NCBI RefSeq assembly: GCF_009208565.1
Contig: NZ_WFLK01000016.1
Coordinates: forward strand, 1-64,000
DNA: 64,000 bases
Reading direction: 5' to 3'
Source of the DNA: Janthinobacterium aquaticum
Lineage (GTDB): Bacteria > Pseudomonadota > Gammaproteobacteria > Burkholderiales > Burkholderiaceae_D
Below the pieces are notes generated by a model. It was not told the DNA's origin. It saw only the letters and a list, made by a program, of their open reading frames with translations, and did not search any database. Shown piece after piece: positions 18,276-29,766 of this stretch (its first letter is position 1; each line of letters starts with the position of its first letter). A program made the translations under genes and the position numbers.

Positions 18276-18785
18276 ATGAAGTTGGAAAACAATGCGCGCC
18301 GGCGTGCCCTGAAGGCCCTGGGCCTGGGCGCGCTGGTGGTGGCCGGTGGCGCCGGCCAGCTGCTGCTGTCGCAGCAGGCCAGGGCCGGCCTGAAGGTGGG
18401 CGACCCGGCTGTCGATGATTTTATCAGCGTCTCGCAGCAGCTCAGCGGCCACCAGGCCGTCAACGTGGCGCTGGCGCAGGCGCTGTACCAGGCCTTTGCT
18501 GACACCACGCCGGACTTTGCCGCCAGTGTGGGCAAGCTCAAGGCAGCGCTGGCGCTCAATGCCCTGGCCGACGGCGGCAAGCTGGCGTTTGCAGAAGAGC
18601 AGAAAGGCGAGCAGGCACTGAGCGCCGCAATCTTGCAGGCCTGGTATCTGGGCACGGTCGGCAAGGGCAAGAAGGCGCGCTGCGTGACTTACACCGACGG
18701 CCTGTCGAACCTGCTGGTGGCTGGCAAGCTGGTGCCGCCAAGCTACTCCTATGGCCCTTGCGGCAGCTGGCAAGTGCGGCCCTGA
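18276..18785 (+). CDS. Small Tat-exported dehydrogenase subunit, set 2
   Basis: The 169-residue protein has an Arg-rich N-terminus (ARRRALKALGLGALVVAGG) that serves as a Tat-like signal. The FAD-SLDH-type helical domain follows, with FISVSQQLSGHQ, ILQAWYLGTVGKG and the C-terminal SYSYGPCGSWQ. It shares the layout of the set 1 protein but is clearly diverged, so the two complexes probably differ in substrate. GGAG-type spacing and the flavin subunit 25 bp downstream place it in one operon. Confidence 0.82.
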   Translation: MKLENNARRRALKALGLGALVVAGGAGQLLLSQQARAGLKVGDPAVDDFISVSQQLSGHQAVNVALAQALYQAFADTTPDFAASVGKLKAALALNALADGGKLAFAEEQKGEQALSAAILQAWYLGTVGKGKKARCVTYTDGLSNLLVAGKLVPPSYSYGPCGSWQVRP

Positions 18786-18810
18786 CTGAAATGAACTGAA
18801 GAAGACAATC

Positions 18811-20415
18811 ATGAAAACACCTGACTCTGCCGATATCGTCGTGATCGGCGCCGGCATTTGTGGCTCCCTGCTGGCGCGCAAGCTGGCATTGGCCGGCAAC
18901 AGCGTACTGATGCTCGAATCGGGCCCGCGCGTGGGCCGCGCCGAACTGGTCGAGCGCTATCGCCACTCGGCCTTCAAATCGGACTTTATGGCGCCGTATC
19001 CGTTCTCGGAGATGGCGCCCCATCCGGTATTTACGCCGGAGGCGAACAAATATATCGAGCAAACCGGCCCGCACGCGTTCCAGGCGCAATATATCCGCAT
19101 GCTGGGCGGCACCAGCTGGCATTGGGCGGCGCAGATGTGGCGCTTTTTGCCCAGCGACTTCCGCACGCAAACCCAGTATGGCGTAGGCAAGGACTGGCCG
19201 ATCAGCTATGACGAACTGGAACCGTACTATTACGAAGCCGAAGTGATTGCCGGCGTGGGCGGCTCGCCCGACACCGGCTCGCCGCGCGCCAAACCGTTTC
19301 CGATGGAGCGCGTGCCAGCCTCGTGGTACCAGCAGCGCATTACCGAGCGCCTGGCGCCCCAGTTCAAGGTCGAAGACGACTGCACGGCGCGCAACAGCCG
19401 CAGTTTCGACGGCCGCCCGGCCTGCTGCGGCAACAACAACTGCATGCCGGTTTGCCCGATCGACGCCCAGTACCATGGCGGCCTGTCAGCGGCAGCGGCC
19501 GAGCAGGCCGGCGTGACGATCCGCACCGAAGCGGTGGTGTACCGTTTCGAGCACGACGACAAGGGCGCCATCACGGCCGTCCACTACTACGACTGGAACA
19601 AGACCAGCCACCGCGTGACCGGCAAAACCTTTGTGCTCGCTGCCAACGCCATCGAGTCGGCCAAGCTGCTGCTGATGTCGAAGAGCGACCAGTTCCCCAC
19701 CGGGCTGGCCAACCGCAGCGACCAGGTCGGGCGCAACCTGTGCGACCATCCGGCCATCGGCGTGACGTTCGACATGGACGAGCCGGTCTGGCCGGGCCGC
19801 GGTCCTGTCAGCCCCTGTTCGATCGGCCAGTTCCGCGACGGCGAATTCCGCCGCGAGCATGCGCCGTTCCGCATCGATATCTCGAACGCCTCGCAGGTCG
19901 CGTCGGTCACCAAGGAAGTGATCCAGGCTGGCTATTACGGCGCAAAAATGGAAGAAATCATTATGGAGCGCGCTGCGCGCCGCGTCAGCATCAAGAACGC
20001 GCTTGAACAATTGCCCGACCCGGACAACCGCGTGACCCTGTCGGCCAAGAAGGACGCGCTGGGCCTGCCCACGCCCAGCATCTACTGGAATATGGACGAG
20101 TACGTCATCAAGGGCACAGCCGCCACGCGCCAGCGCTACGATGAAATTGCCGCCCAGCTGGGCGCGACCAATATCAAGCACAGCAAGGAGGGCGCTTTCA
20201 GCAACCGCCAGCATATTACCGGCACGCTCTCGATGGGCAAGGATGCTGCCAGCAGTGTGACCGACGAATACGGCCGCGCCCACGACCACCCGAACCTGTT
20301 TATGGCCGGCACCGGCGTGATGCCGACCGTCGGCACGGCGAACGTTACCCTGACGGCCGTGGCGCTGGCCCTGCGTACCGCCGACAAGATTCTTGCGGAG
20401 GCCCGCCATGCATAA
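18811..20415 (+). CDS. GMC-family FAD dehydrogenase subunit, set 2
   Basis: The 534-residue protein has the FAD-binding GAGICG near the N-terminus, a GGTSWHWAAQMWR block and the C-terminal HITGTLSMG and GTANVTLT segments of GMC enzymes. Cys205, Cys206, Cys211 and Cys215 (CCGNNNCMPVC) again match the 3Fe-4S motif of FAD glucose dehydrogenase. The active-site region differs from set 1 (GTANVTLT against STACGNSTIT), which supports a different substrate. Its end overlaps the start of the cytochrome gene by eight bases. Confidence 0.9.
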   Translation: MKTPDSADIVVIGAGICGSLLARKLALAGNSVLMLESGPRVGRAELVERYRHSAFKSDFMAPYPFSEMAPHPVFTPEANKYIEQTGPHAFQAQYIRMLGGTSWHWAAQMWRFLPSDFRTQTQYGVGKDWPISYDELEPYYYEAEVIAGVGGSPDTGSPRAKPFPMERVPASWYQQRITERLAPQFKVEDDCTARNSRSFDGRPACCGNNNCMPVCPIDAQYHGGLSAAAAEQAGVTIRTEAVVYRFEHDDKGAITAVHYYDWNKTSHRVTGKTFVLAANAIESAKLLLMSKSDQFPTGLANRSDQVGRNLCDHPAIGVTFDMDEPVWPGRGPVSPCSIGQFRDGEFRREHAPFRIDISNASQVASVTKEVIQAGYYGAKMEEIIMERAARRVSIKNALEQLPDPDNRVTLSAKKDALGLPTPSIYWNMDEYVIKGTAATRQRYDEIAAQLGATNIKHSKEGAFSNRQHITGTLSMGKDAASSVTDEYGRAHDHPNLFMAGTGVMPTVGTANVTLTAVALALRTADKILAEARHA

Positions 20416-21769
20416 ATTATTGAAAACTGCATTTGCTGCACTGCTGCTGGCCAGCGCCGGCGTCACAGCGCAGGCCGCCCCGGCAGCGTCGGCCGAGCAG
20501 ATCGCGCGCGGCAAGGCCCTGGCTATCGCCGGCGACTGCATGGCCTGCCATACGCAGACCGGCAAGCCGCAGTACAGCGGCGGCCATGCCATAGCCAGCC
20601 CGCTGGGCGCGATCTACGCGACCAATATCACGCCGTCCGTCAAGGCCGGCATCGGCAGCTACACCTTGCAGCAGTTCAGCGATGCCGTGCGGCTGGGCAA
20701 GCGTGCTGACGGCGCCCATCTGTATCCGGCCATGCCTTATACGGCGTATGCCAAATTGAACCAGGAAGACGTGGCGGCGCTGTATGCCTACTTTATGCAC
20801 GGCGTGGTGCCTGATGATACCCCGTCGCGCGAAACGCGCCTGCCGTTCCCGTTCAATCTGCGCTTCTCGATGGCGCTGTGGAACGCGCTGTATCTGGACG
20901 ACAAGCCTTACCAGAGCGACCCGGCCCGATCAGTCGAATGGAACCGCGGCGCCTATCTGGTGCAGGGCCTGGCCCACTGCAGCACCTGCCATACGCCGCG
21001 CAATGCGCTGATGGCGGAAAAAACCGGCATCGAGCACTTCCTGCGCGGCAGTTCGCTCGGCACCTGGTATGCGCCTGATATCAGTCAGGACCCGGCAAGC
21101 GGCATTGGTAGCTGGGACCAGCAGGCCATTGTGTCCTATCTGATGAGCGGCCACGCACCGAATGGCGCCACGGCTGGCGGTCCGATGCTTGAAGCGATCG
21201 ACAAGAGCTTTTCACAGATGCCGGTACAGGACGTGCAGGCCATGGCGACCTATCTGCGCACGCTGCCCGGTGGTAATGGCCAGACGGCTGGCAGGCCGGC
21301 TGTGTCGGCACCTGTGGCCCCGGTCAGCGGCAGCGATATCGCCGAGATGGCCGGCCAGCTGAAACCGGGCCAGCAGCTGTACCGCAACAACTGCGCCGCC
21401 TGTCACCAGAATAATGGTGACGGCATGCGCGGCCTGCCGGCGCTGCGCAACCATCCGATGCTGCATTACCCGAATGGCGACAACCTGGCCATGGCGGTGA
21501 TGGAAGGCGTCTGGCCAGAACATGGCCAGGGCATGCCCGGTTTTGCGCATGAACTGAGCGATGTGCAGGTGGCCGATATCAGCAACTATGTGCTCAGCGA
21601 ATTTGGCGCCAGCAAGGTGCGTATCGACGCGGCGCGCGTCAAGGCGCTGCGCCAGGGCGGCGAGCCGCCTGTCATGCTGGCGCTGGCGCGTGTCGGCATG
21701 GCTGCGGTCGTGATCGTGCTGCTGGCGCTGCTGGCGTGGCTTGTGGTGCGCCGCCGCAAAGTGGATTGA
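20408..21769 (+). CDS. Triheme cytochrome c subunit, set 2
   Basis: The 453-residue protein has a signal peptide (MHKLLKTAFAALLLASAGV), heme sites CMACH 44-48, CSTCH 191-195 and CAACH 329-333, and a C-terminal anchor (MAAVVIVLLALLAWLVV) with a basic tail. I chose ATG 20408 because GGAGG lies seven bases upstream and the signal peptide begins there. The gene overlaps the flavin subunit gene (ATGCATAA). It closes the cluster, as a strong terminator follows. Confidence 0.92.
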   Translation: MHKLLKTAFAALLLASAGVTAQAAPAASAEQIARGKALAIAGDCMACHTQTGKPQYSGGHAIASPLGAIYATNITPSVKAGIGSYTLQQFSDAVRLGKRADGAHLYPAMPYTAYAKLNQEDVAALYAYFMHGVVPDDTPSRETRLPFPFNLRFSMALWNALYLDDKPYQSDPARSVEWNRGAYLVQGLAHCSTCHTPRNALMAEKTGIEHFLRGSSLGTWYAPDISQDPASGIGSWDQQAIVSYLMSGHAPNGATAGGPMLEAIDKSFSQMPVQDVQAMATYLRTLPGGNGQTAGRPAVSAPVAPVSGSDIAEMAGQLKPGQQLYRNNCAACHQNNGDGMRGLPALRNHPMLHYPNGDNLAMAVMEGVWPEHGQGMPGFAHELSDVQVADISNYVLSEFGASKVRIDAARVKALRQGGEPPVMLALARVGMAAVVIVLLALLAWLVVRRRKVD

Positions 21770-21794
21770 TTGATAAGTTTGTCGTCAGTGACGC

Positions 21795-21826
21795 AAGCGC
21801 CTGCTATCAGCAGGCGCTTTTTTTTC
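21795..21826 (+). terminator. Rho-independent terminator of the dehydrogenase cluster
   Basis: AAGCGCCTGC-TATCA-GCAGGCGCTT followed by T residues is a perfect stem with a T tract. Confidence 0.93.
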
Positions 21827-22072
21827 ATCAATCTGCTTGAGAAATCAGGCGAAATGAAAGGTTTTCCAGGCAAAATTGGCAATTGGATGAAAGAATCGCC
21901 GCCCCGCATTACACAAATCTGACAAGGACAGTCTAAAATACGTGGTGGGCTAAGGAAGGCGTTAGCGCCAATGCAAGCCGTCTGGCGCAAAGTGAGTCAC
22001 TTTGTGTCCGGACTGAACCAAGGGACTAAATCAAGTTATCCACCAAGCATCACCGTAGACAAGGGAATCAAC
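21827..22072 (+). promoter_or_regulatory. Upstream region of icd
   Basis: The stretch has no gene. It is AT-richer than its surroundings, with a possible -10 TAAAAT near 21935 and no clear -35 at normal spacing. AAGGGA precedes the icd start. No riboswitch was recognised. Confidence 0.35.
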
Positions 22073-24304
<2,232 letters not shown>

Positions 24305-24341
24305 TCGGATCCAAATGTGCCGGCGCCATGCCGGCACCATG

Positions 24342-24378
24342 AAAAAAGGCTTGCGACTGATCGCAAGCCTTTTTTTTA
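24342..24378 (+). terminator. Rho-independent terminator of icd, possibly bidirectional
   Basis: AAAAAAGGCTTGCGA-CTGA-TCGCAAGCCTTTTTTTT has A and T tracts on both sides. It can serve icd and the convergent kinase gene. Confidence 0.93.
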
Positions 24379-24398
24379 CGGCGAACTGTTTACCTGAC

Positions 24399-26069
24399 TT
24401 AGTATCCTGCCTGGCTCAGTATCGCCTGCAGCTTTTCCAGTGAAATCGGCTTGACGCAGTGCTGGTCAAATCCGGCCTCGCGCGCCTTGCGCAGGTCGTC
24501 GGCCTGGCCATAGCCGGTCAGCGCCACCAGCGTATGGCGCCTGCCGCCCAGTTGCTGTTTCAACCGGCGCGCCAGTTCGTAGCCATCCATTTCCGGCAGG
24601 CCGATATCGAGCAGATAGACCTCGGCTGCCACGTCGGCTGCGATCAGCAAGGCGTCGCGCGGATGGTAGCAGACCCTCACTTGATGGCCTAGCAATTGCA
24701 GCATTTCTGCCAGTGTATCGGCGCCATCGCGGTTGTCGTCCACTACCACGATGTTCAGGCCCGACTGGCAGGCAGGCGCTGTTGCCGTTGCAGGCAGAGG
24801 AAGGCATGGCGGCGCGACCGGCGCCCGCAACAGCCGGCGCTGCAGCAGTACCTCGAACTGGGCACCGTGCCCGAGGCCCTGGCTGCGCGCCTGCAGCGTG
24901 CCGCCATGCAGTTCCACCAGCTGGCGTGCCAGCGCCAGGCCGACGCCCAGGCCGCCTTCAGAGCGGTCGGCCGAGCGCTTGGCCTGGGTGAACAGCTCGA
25001 ATACGCGCTTGAGCATGGCCGCTTCGATGCCGATGCCGTTATCGCTGACGCATATCGATACCTGCTGGCCGACCAGCGTCAGGTCGAGCGCGATACGTCC
25101 GCCAGCGCGTGTGTAGCGGGCGGCATTGTTGAGCAGATTGGCCACCACCTGCACCAGCCGGTTACGGTCGCCAAACACCGGTGCATTCTCTTCGGGCAGC
25201 GACAGCACTACCTGATGGGATTTGGCATGGATCAGCGGTGAAATCTGCTCAAACGCGTCGCGCACCACCTCCTTCATGTCCACTTCGCTCTCGGCCAGCA
25301 CCACGGCGCCCGTGGCCAGGCGCGACACGTCGAGCAGGCTGTCGACCAGGCCCGTGATATGGCCGACCTGGCGTTCCAGGATCAGGCCGGTTTTTTTGAC
25401 CTGTTCAGGCGTGACGCCATCGCGCAGCAGCATGCTGGCGCCCATGCGGATCGGCGCGAGCGGATTGCGCAGTTCATGGCCCAGCATGGCCAGGAATTCA
25501 TCCTTGGCCTGGTTGGCCTGGTTGCGTTCATGCGCAATTTTTGCCGCCTGGATGGCGGTGGCAGCCAGCGAGGTGGCGGCGCGCAGGATGGCCAGTTCGG
25601 TGGTGGATGGAAAACCGGGGCGATCCGAGCCGAACCACACCGTGCCCTGCAAAGTGCTGACGCCCATTTCCATGCGCGAAATCTGCATGTCGCCGATCGG
25701 CGTGGGACTCAACAAGTCATCCGGGCGTCCCACATTGACCGTCCTGGACCAGCCGCTGGTGCTGTGCTGCCAGACCAGGCACGCTTCCTGGTTCAAGGGG
25801 ACACCGGCCACGCGCGCCGTCACCGTGGGCTGTTCGCCATCAAGCAGGCGCGCCTGGGCGTAGGCGAAGCGGATCGGCACCAGCCGTTCGACTGCGCTCA
25901 GCATCTGCTCCATCACCGTCGCGCCATCGCGGCCCTGCCACAGCGCCGACAGGGACAGCAGGCCCAGCAGGTCACGCATGCCGCGTTCCGCTTCCAGGCT
26001 GGCCGCAGGGCAGGCCGGCTTGTCAGACTCAGGCAGCAGCACGGGCGCGCAGTTCCTTGAGCATTTCAT
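24399..26069 (-). CDS. Hybrid histidine kinase with GAF-like sensor and receiver domain
   Basis: This is a soluble protein of up to 556 residues. A GAF-like domain covers about residues 35-190, with no membrane span. A HisKA domain follows (FLAMLGHELRNPLAPIRM, with the phosphorylated His), then an HATPase with N (LLNNAARYTRAGG), G1 (SDNGIGI) and G2 boxes, and a C-terminal receiver with VVVDDN and YLLDIGLPEMDGY (phospho-acceptor Asp). The start is uncertain: ATG 26069 overlaps the upstream MEDS gene by 41 bp, but GTG 26042 preceded by AAGGAA fits translation better. The overlap suggests that the MEDS protein and this kinase form one signalling unit. The partner output is not encoded nearby. 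Confidence 0.88.
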   Translation of the reverse strand: MKCSRNCAPVLLPESDKPACPAASLEAERGMRDLLGLLSLSALWQGRDGATVMEQMLSAVERLVPIRFAYAQARLLDGEQPTVTARVAGVPLNQEACLVWQHSTSGWSRTVNVGRPDDLLSPTPIGDMQISRMEMGVSTLQGTVWFGSDRPGFPSTTELAILRAATSLAATAIQAAKIAHERNQANQAKDEFLAMLGHELRNPLAPIRMGASMLLRDGVTPEQVKKTGLILERQVGHITGLVDSLLDVSRLATGAVVLAESEVDMKEVVRDAFEQISPLIHAKSHQVVLSLPEENAPVFGDRNRLVQVVANLLNNAARYTRAGGRIALDLTLVGQQVSICVSDNGIGIEAAMLKRVFELFTQAKRSADRSEGGLGVGLALARQLVELHGGTLQARSQGLGHGAQFEVLLQRRLLRAPVAPPCLPLPATATAPACQSGLNIVVVDDNRDGADTLAEMLQLLGHQVRVCYHPRDALLIAADVAAEVYLLDIGLPEMDGYELARRLKQQLGGRRHTLVALTGYGQADDLRKAREAGFDQHCVKPISLEKLQAILSQAGY

Positions 26070-26646
26070 GCGATGGCGTGTAGAACGGGTTTTCCTGCAC
26101 CACGCCGCCGATCAGCGTCAGGGGATGGGTGCGCAGCAAATCCATCATCATGGCGCCGGACAGTTTGGCGATATCGTAGACGCATACCGCCGGCTGGCGG
26201 TTGCGCGACAGCACATCATTGACTTCCGCCTCGTATTCCAGGATGGCAGAGGCGCCGGGAATCTTGTCGAAGACCCAGGCCATGTCGCCCATGATGCGTA
26301 TGCGGCTGTAGCCAGCGTCGAGACCGGCACCGGTCATATGGTCGACCGCGTCAAGCATGCGCTGCTTGCTGAAGCTGCCCGTTTCATCGAGGTAAGCCTG
26401 TTCCCAGCGCAATACTTCAAGCTGGCCGCACGCTTCGCAATGCGCTGTATCGATGCCGGCAGACTCCAGGCGCGAGCGGTGATCGCTCAGCATGGCAGGA
26501 TTGACGACGTGCAGGTTTTTTTCGCCCTGATCGATGCCTTCCTTGTAATACGGCCCCAGTACGGCGTATTCCTCATCGCGGCTATTGAAAAAGGCACAGA
26601 TATGAAAGTAGTCAAGTTCTGTGCCTGCGAGTGAAAGTCGGTTCAT
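26029..26646 (-). CDS. MEDS-domain sensory protein
   Basis: The 205-residue protein matches the MEDS (DcmR-like sensory) domain: YFHICAFFNSRDEEYAVLGPYYKEGIDQGEK at the start, a central MLDAVDHMTGAGLDAGYSRIR-type segment and the C-terminal PAVCVYDIAKLSGAMMMDLLRTHPLTLIGG. Such domains are related to the KaiC-like fold and occur in putative light or small-molecule signalling proteins, often joined to histidine kinases. Here the domain is a separate protein that overlaps the kinase gene. There is no HTH or enzymatic motif. The signal is unknown. Confidence 0.85.
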   Translation of the reverse strand: MNRLSLAGTELDYFHICAFFNSRDEEYAVLGPYYKEGIDQGEKNLHVVNPAMLSDHRSRLESAGIDTAHCEACGQLEVLRWEQAYLDETGSFSKQRMLDAVDHMTGAGLDAGYSRIRIMGDMAWVFDKIPGASAILEYEAEVNDVLSRNRQPAVCVYDIAKLSGAMMMDLLRTHPLTLIGGVVQENPFYTPSHEMLKELRARAAA

Positions 26647-26749
26647 GCCGTGCTCCTGGATGCGCAGCGGAATGCCGGGCGGTTCCGCATTATAGGCGCT
26701 TTGGGAAACGATTACTTACATGAAATGAAAATGATAAAAATATTATTAG

Positions 26750-28036
26750 TTACAAAAGCTGCGTGATAGTGTAGATCAACAGGCCCGCCAGGCCGCCCAC
26801 CACCGTGCCGTTGATGCGGATAAACTGCAAATCGCGGCCGATCGCCAGTTCGATGCGATCACTCATCTGTTCGCGGGTCCAGCGCGCCAGCTGCGCTTCG
26901 ATAAAGTCGCCCACCTCGCCCCGGTAGCGGCGCACCAGGCTGCTGCTGCCTTTCACGATGGCGCCGTTAAGCCAGTCGCGCGCTTTGGCGTCGTCGGCCA
27001 GCACCTTGCCGGTGTTTTCCGCCAGGCGTGCAATGGTCGCGGCCAGCGCCGGCTGCTCGCTGTTCAAATCGGCCAGCAGGCGGGCGCTGGCGGTATCCCA
27101 TAATTCGCCCAGCATGGTTTGCACCTTGTCGCTGGCCAGCGCCTGCAATTGGTAGTGGCGCACCGTAGCCTGCCAGTGTTCATCGGCCTTCAGATGCAGC
27201 GCGCTGTCGGCGATCCAGCCGGCGATTTTTTCGCGCATGGGATGCTGGCGGTCGATGCCGATGGCCACCGTATAGTCCAGCAAAGAGGCAATCATGCGCG
27301 GCTGGTAGGCTTTCAGCGCACGACGCAACAAAGCGTTGTCGATCTTGAAGGCGCCCAGCGCAAAGTCGCCGATCGTATCGTGATGGCTTTCGTCTTCCAG
27401 ATAAGCGGCGCATTTGTCGAGCAGGAAGTCGAGCATATCATCCGGCTTGCCGTCGGCAATCAGGGCGTCGAGGCTATCGGCCGCCACGCTCGACAGATTG
27501 AGTTCACCGAGATAGCTGGTGGCTTTCTCCTGCACCAGGCGGCGCATCTGTTCATGATCGAGCATGCCCAGCAACTGGCGCAGCACGCCGGCCGACGACT
27601 GCCCCAGCTGCTTTGCATGGTCCGGCTGGCGCAGCCAGTTGCCGAGCAGCTGGGCCGGGTCGGCCTGGGCAATGCGTTCGGCCACGCCCTGTTCGGTAAT
27701 AAAGTGGTTTTCAACAAAGGCGCCCAGACTGCGGCCGATCTGGTCCTTGCTGTTGGGAATAATGGCGGTATGCCAGATAGGGATGCCCAGCGGATGCCGA
27801 AACAGCGCCACTACCGCAAACCAGTCGGCAATCGCGCCCACCATGGCCGCTTCGGCAAACGCCTCCAGATAGCCCCAGGCCGGGTGGCTCGCGCGCTGCG
27901 TATGGGCCAGCACGAACAGCAGCGCGGCAACGAGCAGCAGGCCGGCGGCAATCGCTTGCATGGTGCGCAGGCGCGCACGCTGCAGCTGGTCTGCGCTCTG
28001 GTCGAGCTGTTTGATCAGTTTGGGGAAGGGATGCAT
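26750..28036 (-). CDS. DUF445 membrane protein
   Basis: The 428-residue protein belongs to the DUF445 (YjiN-like) family. There is a hydrophobic segment at about 30-48 (IAAGLLLVAALLFVLAH) and the signature AAMVGAIADWFAVVALFRHPLGIPI. A long helical region and a C-terminal hydrophobic end (VVGGLAGLLIYTITQLL) follow. The biochemical role is not known. It stands alone, with an E-family repeat upstream. The start ATG 28036 fits the usual basic N-terminus of the family. Confidence 0.88.
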   Translation of the reverse strand: MHPFPKLIKQLDQSADQLQRARLRTMQAIAAGLLLVAALLFVLAHTQRASHPAWGYLEAFAEAAMVGAIADWFAVVALFRHPLGIPIWHTAIIPNSKDQIGRSLGAFVENHFITEQGVAERIAQADPAQLLGNWLRQPDHAKQLGQSSAGVLRQLLGMLDHEQMRRLVQEKATSYLGELNLSSVAADSLDALIADGKPDDMLDFLLDKCAAYLEDESHHDTIGDFALGAFKIDNALLRRALKAYQPRMIASLLDYTVAIGIDRQHPMREKIAGWIADSALHLKADEHWQATVRHYQLQALASDKVQTMLGELWDTASARLLADLNSEQPALAATIARLAENTGKVLADDAKARDWLNGAIVKGSSSLVRRYRGEVGDFIEAQLARWTREQMSDRIELAIGRDLQFIRINGTVVGGLAGLLIYTITQLL

Positions 28037-28134
28037 GGCAGCTTTCGGAATCGGTACCCTGCCATCTTAACTGCTTGCGGCGACAACACGTGTCGCAACA
28101 GCGTGCCCAGGTGTTGCCTCGGATTAGAGAACTC

Positions 28135-28231
28135 GGGGTCAGTTCCGCCAATCCGACACAGCCTCATCTTTATGGTGATGAATAGGCGCGTGCTACAGCT
28201 CAGCTTGTGTCCAGATGGCGGAACTGACCCC
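28135..28231. repeat. Family E inverted-repeat element, copy E1
   Basis: The element is 97 bp and bounded by perfect 16-bp terminal inverted repeats, GGGGTCAGTTCCGCCA and its complement TGGCGGAACTGACCCC. The inner arms GACACA and TGTGTC also pair. It resembles E2 at 48547-48700 but has a different interior. There is no open frame and no clear target duplication. It sits between a DUF445 gene and an amino acid permease gene. Confidence 0.85.
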
Positions 28232-28249
28232 GCTTTTTGCCAGTTTGCG

Positions 28250-29644
28250 TTATTTTGTATGCAACAGCGAACGCTTGCGCGCGTAGCCGAAATACACGCC
28301 CAGACCCAGCACCAGCCAGATGCCGAAGAACAGCCAGGTGTGCCAGCTCAGAAAGCTCATCAGCGCCACGCAGAAGATGACGGCCAGCGCCGGCACTACC
28401 GGCACGGCCGGGCAGCGGAAGGCGCGTGGCAGGTCGGGGCGCTTCTTGCGCAGCACCACTACCGCCACCGACACCATGGTAAAGGCCGCCAGCGTGCCGA
28501 TATTGATCAGTTCAGCGAGGATGTTGAGCGGTATCACGGCGGCGATCAGGCCGAACACGATGCCGACCAGCCAGGTGGCAAAGAAGGGCGTCTGGAAGCG
28601 CGGATGCACGCTCGACAGGCGGCGCGGCAGCAGGCCGTCGCGCGACATGGCAAAGATGATGCGGGTCTGGCCAAACGCCATTACCAGGATCACGGTGGTC
28701 ATGCCGAGCACGGCGCCCAGGTTGACGAAGCCGGCGATCCAGTCTTCACCGGCGTATTGCAGCGCCAGCGAAACCGGATGGTCGACACCGAGAAATTTCT
28801 GGTACGGCACGATGCCGGTCATGATGGCCGACACCACCACGTATAGCACGGCGCACACGGCCAGCGAGCCGATAATGCCGATCGGCAGGTCGCGCGACGG
28901 CTTCTTGACTTCTTCTGCCGCCGAGGTCACGGCGTCAAAGCCGATAAAGGCAAAGAACACCAGCGCGGCCGCGCTCATCACGCCATTCATGCCGAACGGC
29001 ATATACGGCTGCCAGTTGGCTGGCTGTACATGGCGCGCGCCGAAGATAATAAACAGCAGCACCACGCCGATCTTGACGGCGACCATGATGTTGTTCAGGC
29101 GCGCCGATTCGCGCACGCCCCAGCCCAGCATGGCCGTCAGGATCAGCATAATGGCCAGCGCTGGCAGGTTCATGATGGTGGTCACGCCGGGCAGGGCGCC
29201 GGGCGCGGCCGTCAGCGCGACCGGCAGATCCAGGCCGAAACCGGACAAAAAGGACTGGAAGTAGCCAGACCAGCCGACCGACACGGCGGCGGCCGCCAGC
29301 CCGTATTCGAGCAGCAGGTCCCAGCCGATCATCCAGGCCGCCAGCTCGCCCAGCGTGGCATAGCTGTAGGTATAGATCGAGCCGGCTACCGGCACGGTCG
29401 AGGCAAATTCGGCGTAGCACAGCGCGGCAAAGCAGCAGGCCACGGCGGCAATCACGAACGATAGCGACAGCGCCGGGCCGGCCGTCAGCGCACCGGTGCC
29501 GGTCAGCACGAAAATACCGGTGCCAACGATGGCGCCGATGCCCATCAGTACCAGATCGAACGGCCCCAGCACCTTGGCCAGACCGCCCGGCTTCTTGCTG
29601 TGGGCGATCATCTCATCCAGATTCTTGGTTCTTAATAAGCTCAC
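28250..29644 (-). CDS. APC-family amino acid permease (cationic amino acid transporter-like)
   Basis: The 464-residue inner-membrane protein has about 12 spans. The APC signature GIGAIVGTGIFVLTG is in the first span, and the family blocks VPVAGSIYTYSYATLGELAAWMIGWDLLLEY and FFAFIGFDAVTSAAEEVKKPSRDLP follow. Members such as YfnA and eukaryotic CAT proteins import amino acids with protons. The substrate is not shown by the sequence. It stands as a single gene. The start ATG 29644 precedes the usual soluble N-terminus (SLLRTKNLDEMIAHSKK). Confidence 0.92.
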   Translation of the reverse strand: MSLLRTKNLDEMIAHSKKPGGLAKVLGPFDLVLMGIGAIVGTGIFVLTGTGALTAGPALSLSFVIAAVACCFAALCYAEFASTVPVAGSIYTYSYATLGELAAWMIGWDLLLEYGLAAAAVSVGWSGYFQSFLSGFGLDLPVALTAAPGALPGVTTIMNLPALAIMLILTAMLGWGVRESARLNNIMVAVKIGVVLLFIIFGARHVQPANWQPYMPFGMNGVMSAAALVFFAFIGFDAVTSAAEEVKKPSRDLPIGIIGSLAVCAVLYVVVSAIMTGIVPYQKFLGVDHPVSLALQYAGEDWIAGFVNLGAVLGMTTVILVMAFGQTRIIFAMSRDGLLPRRLSSVHPRFQTPFFATWLVGIVFGLIAAVIPLNILAELINIGTLAAFTMVSVAVVVLRKKRPDLPRAFRCPAVPVVPALAVIFCVALMSFLSWHTWLFFGIWLVLGLGVYFGYARKRSLLHTK

Positions 29645-29766
29645 TATTACTCCTGAGGGGTTTGTTATCGTGTCGCCTCTGCCGCCTGTCAGACGGCGCG
29701 ACGCAGCCAGATTCTAGCGCAGGCCGGCGAGATTGCTGCAGCAATTGTGTGAACAGGGGCGCAGCT

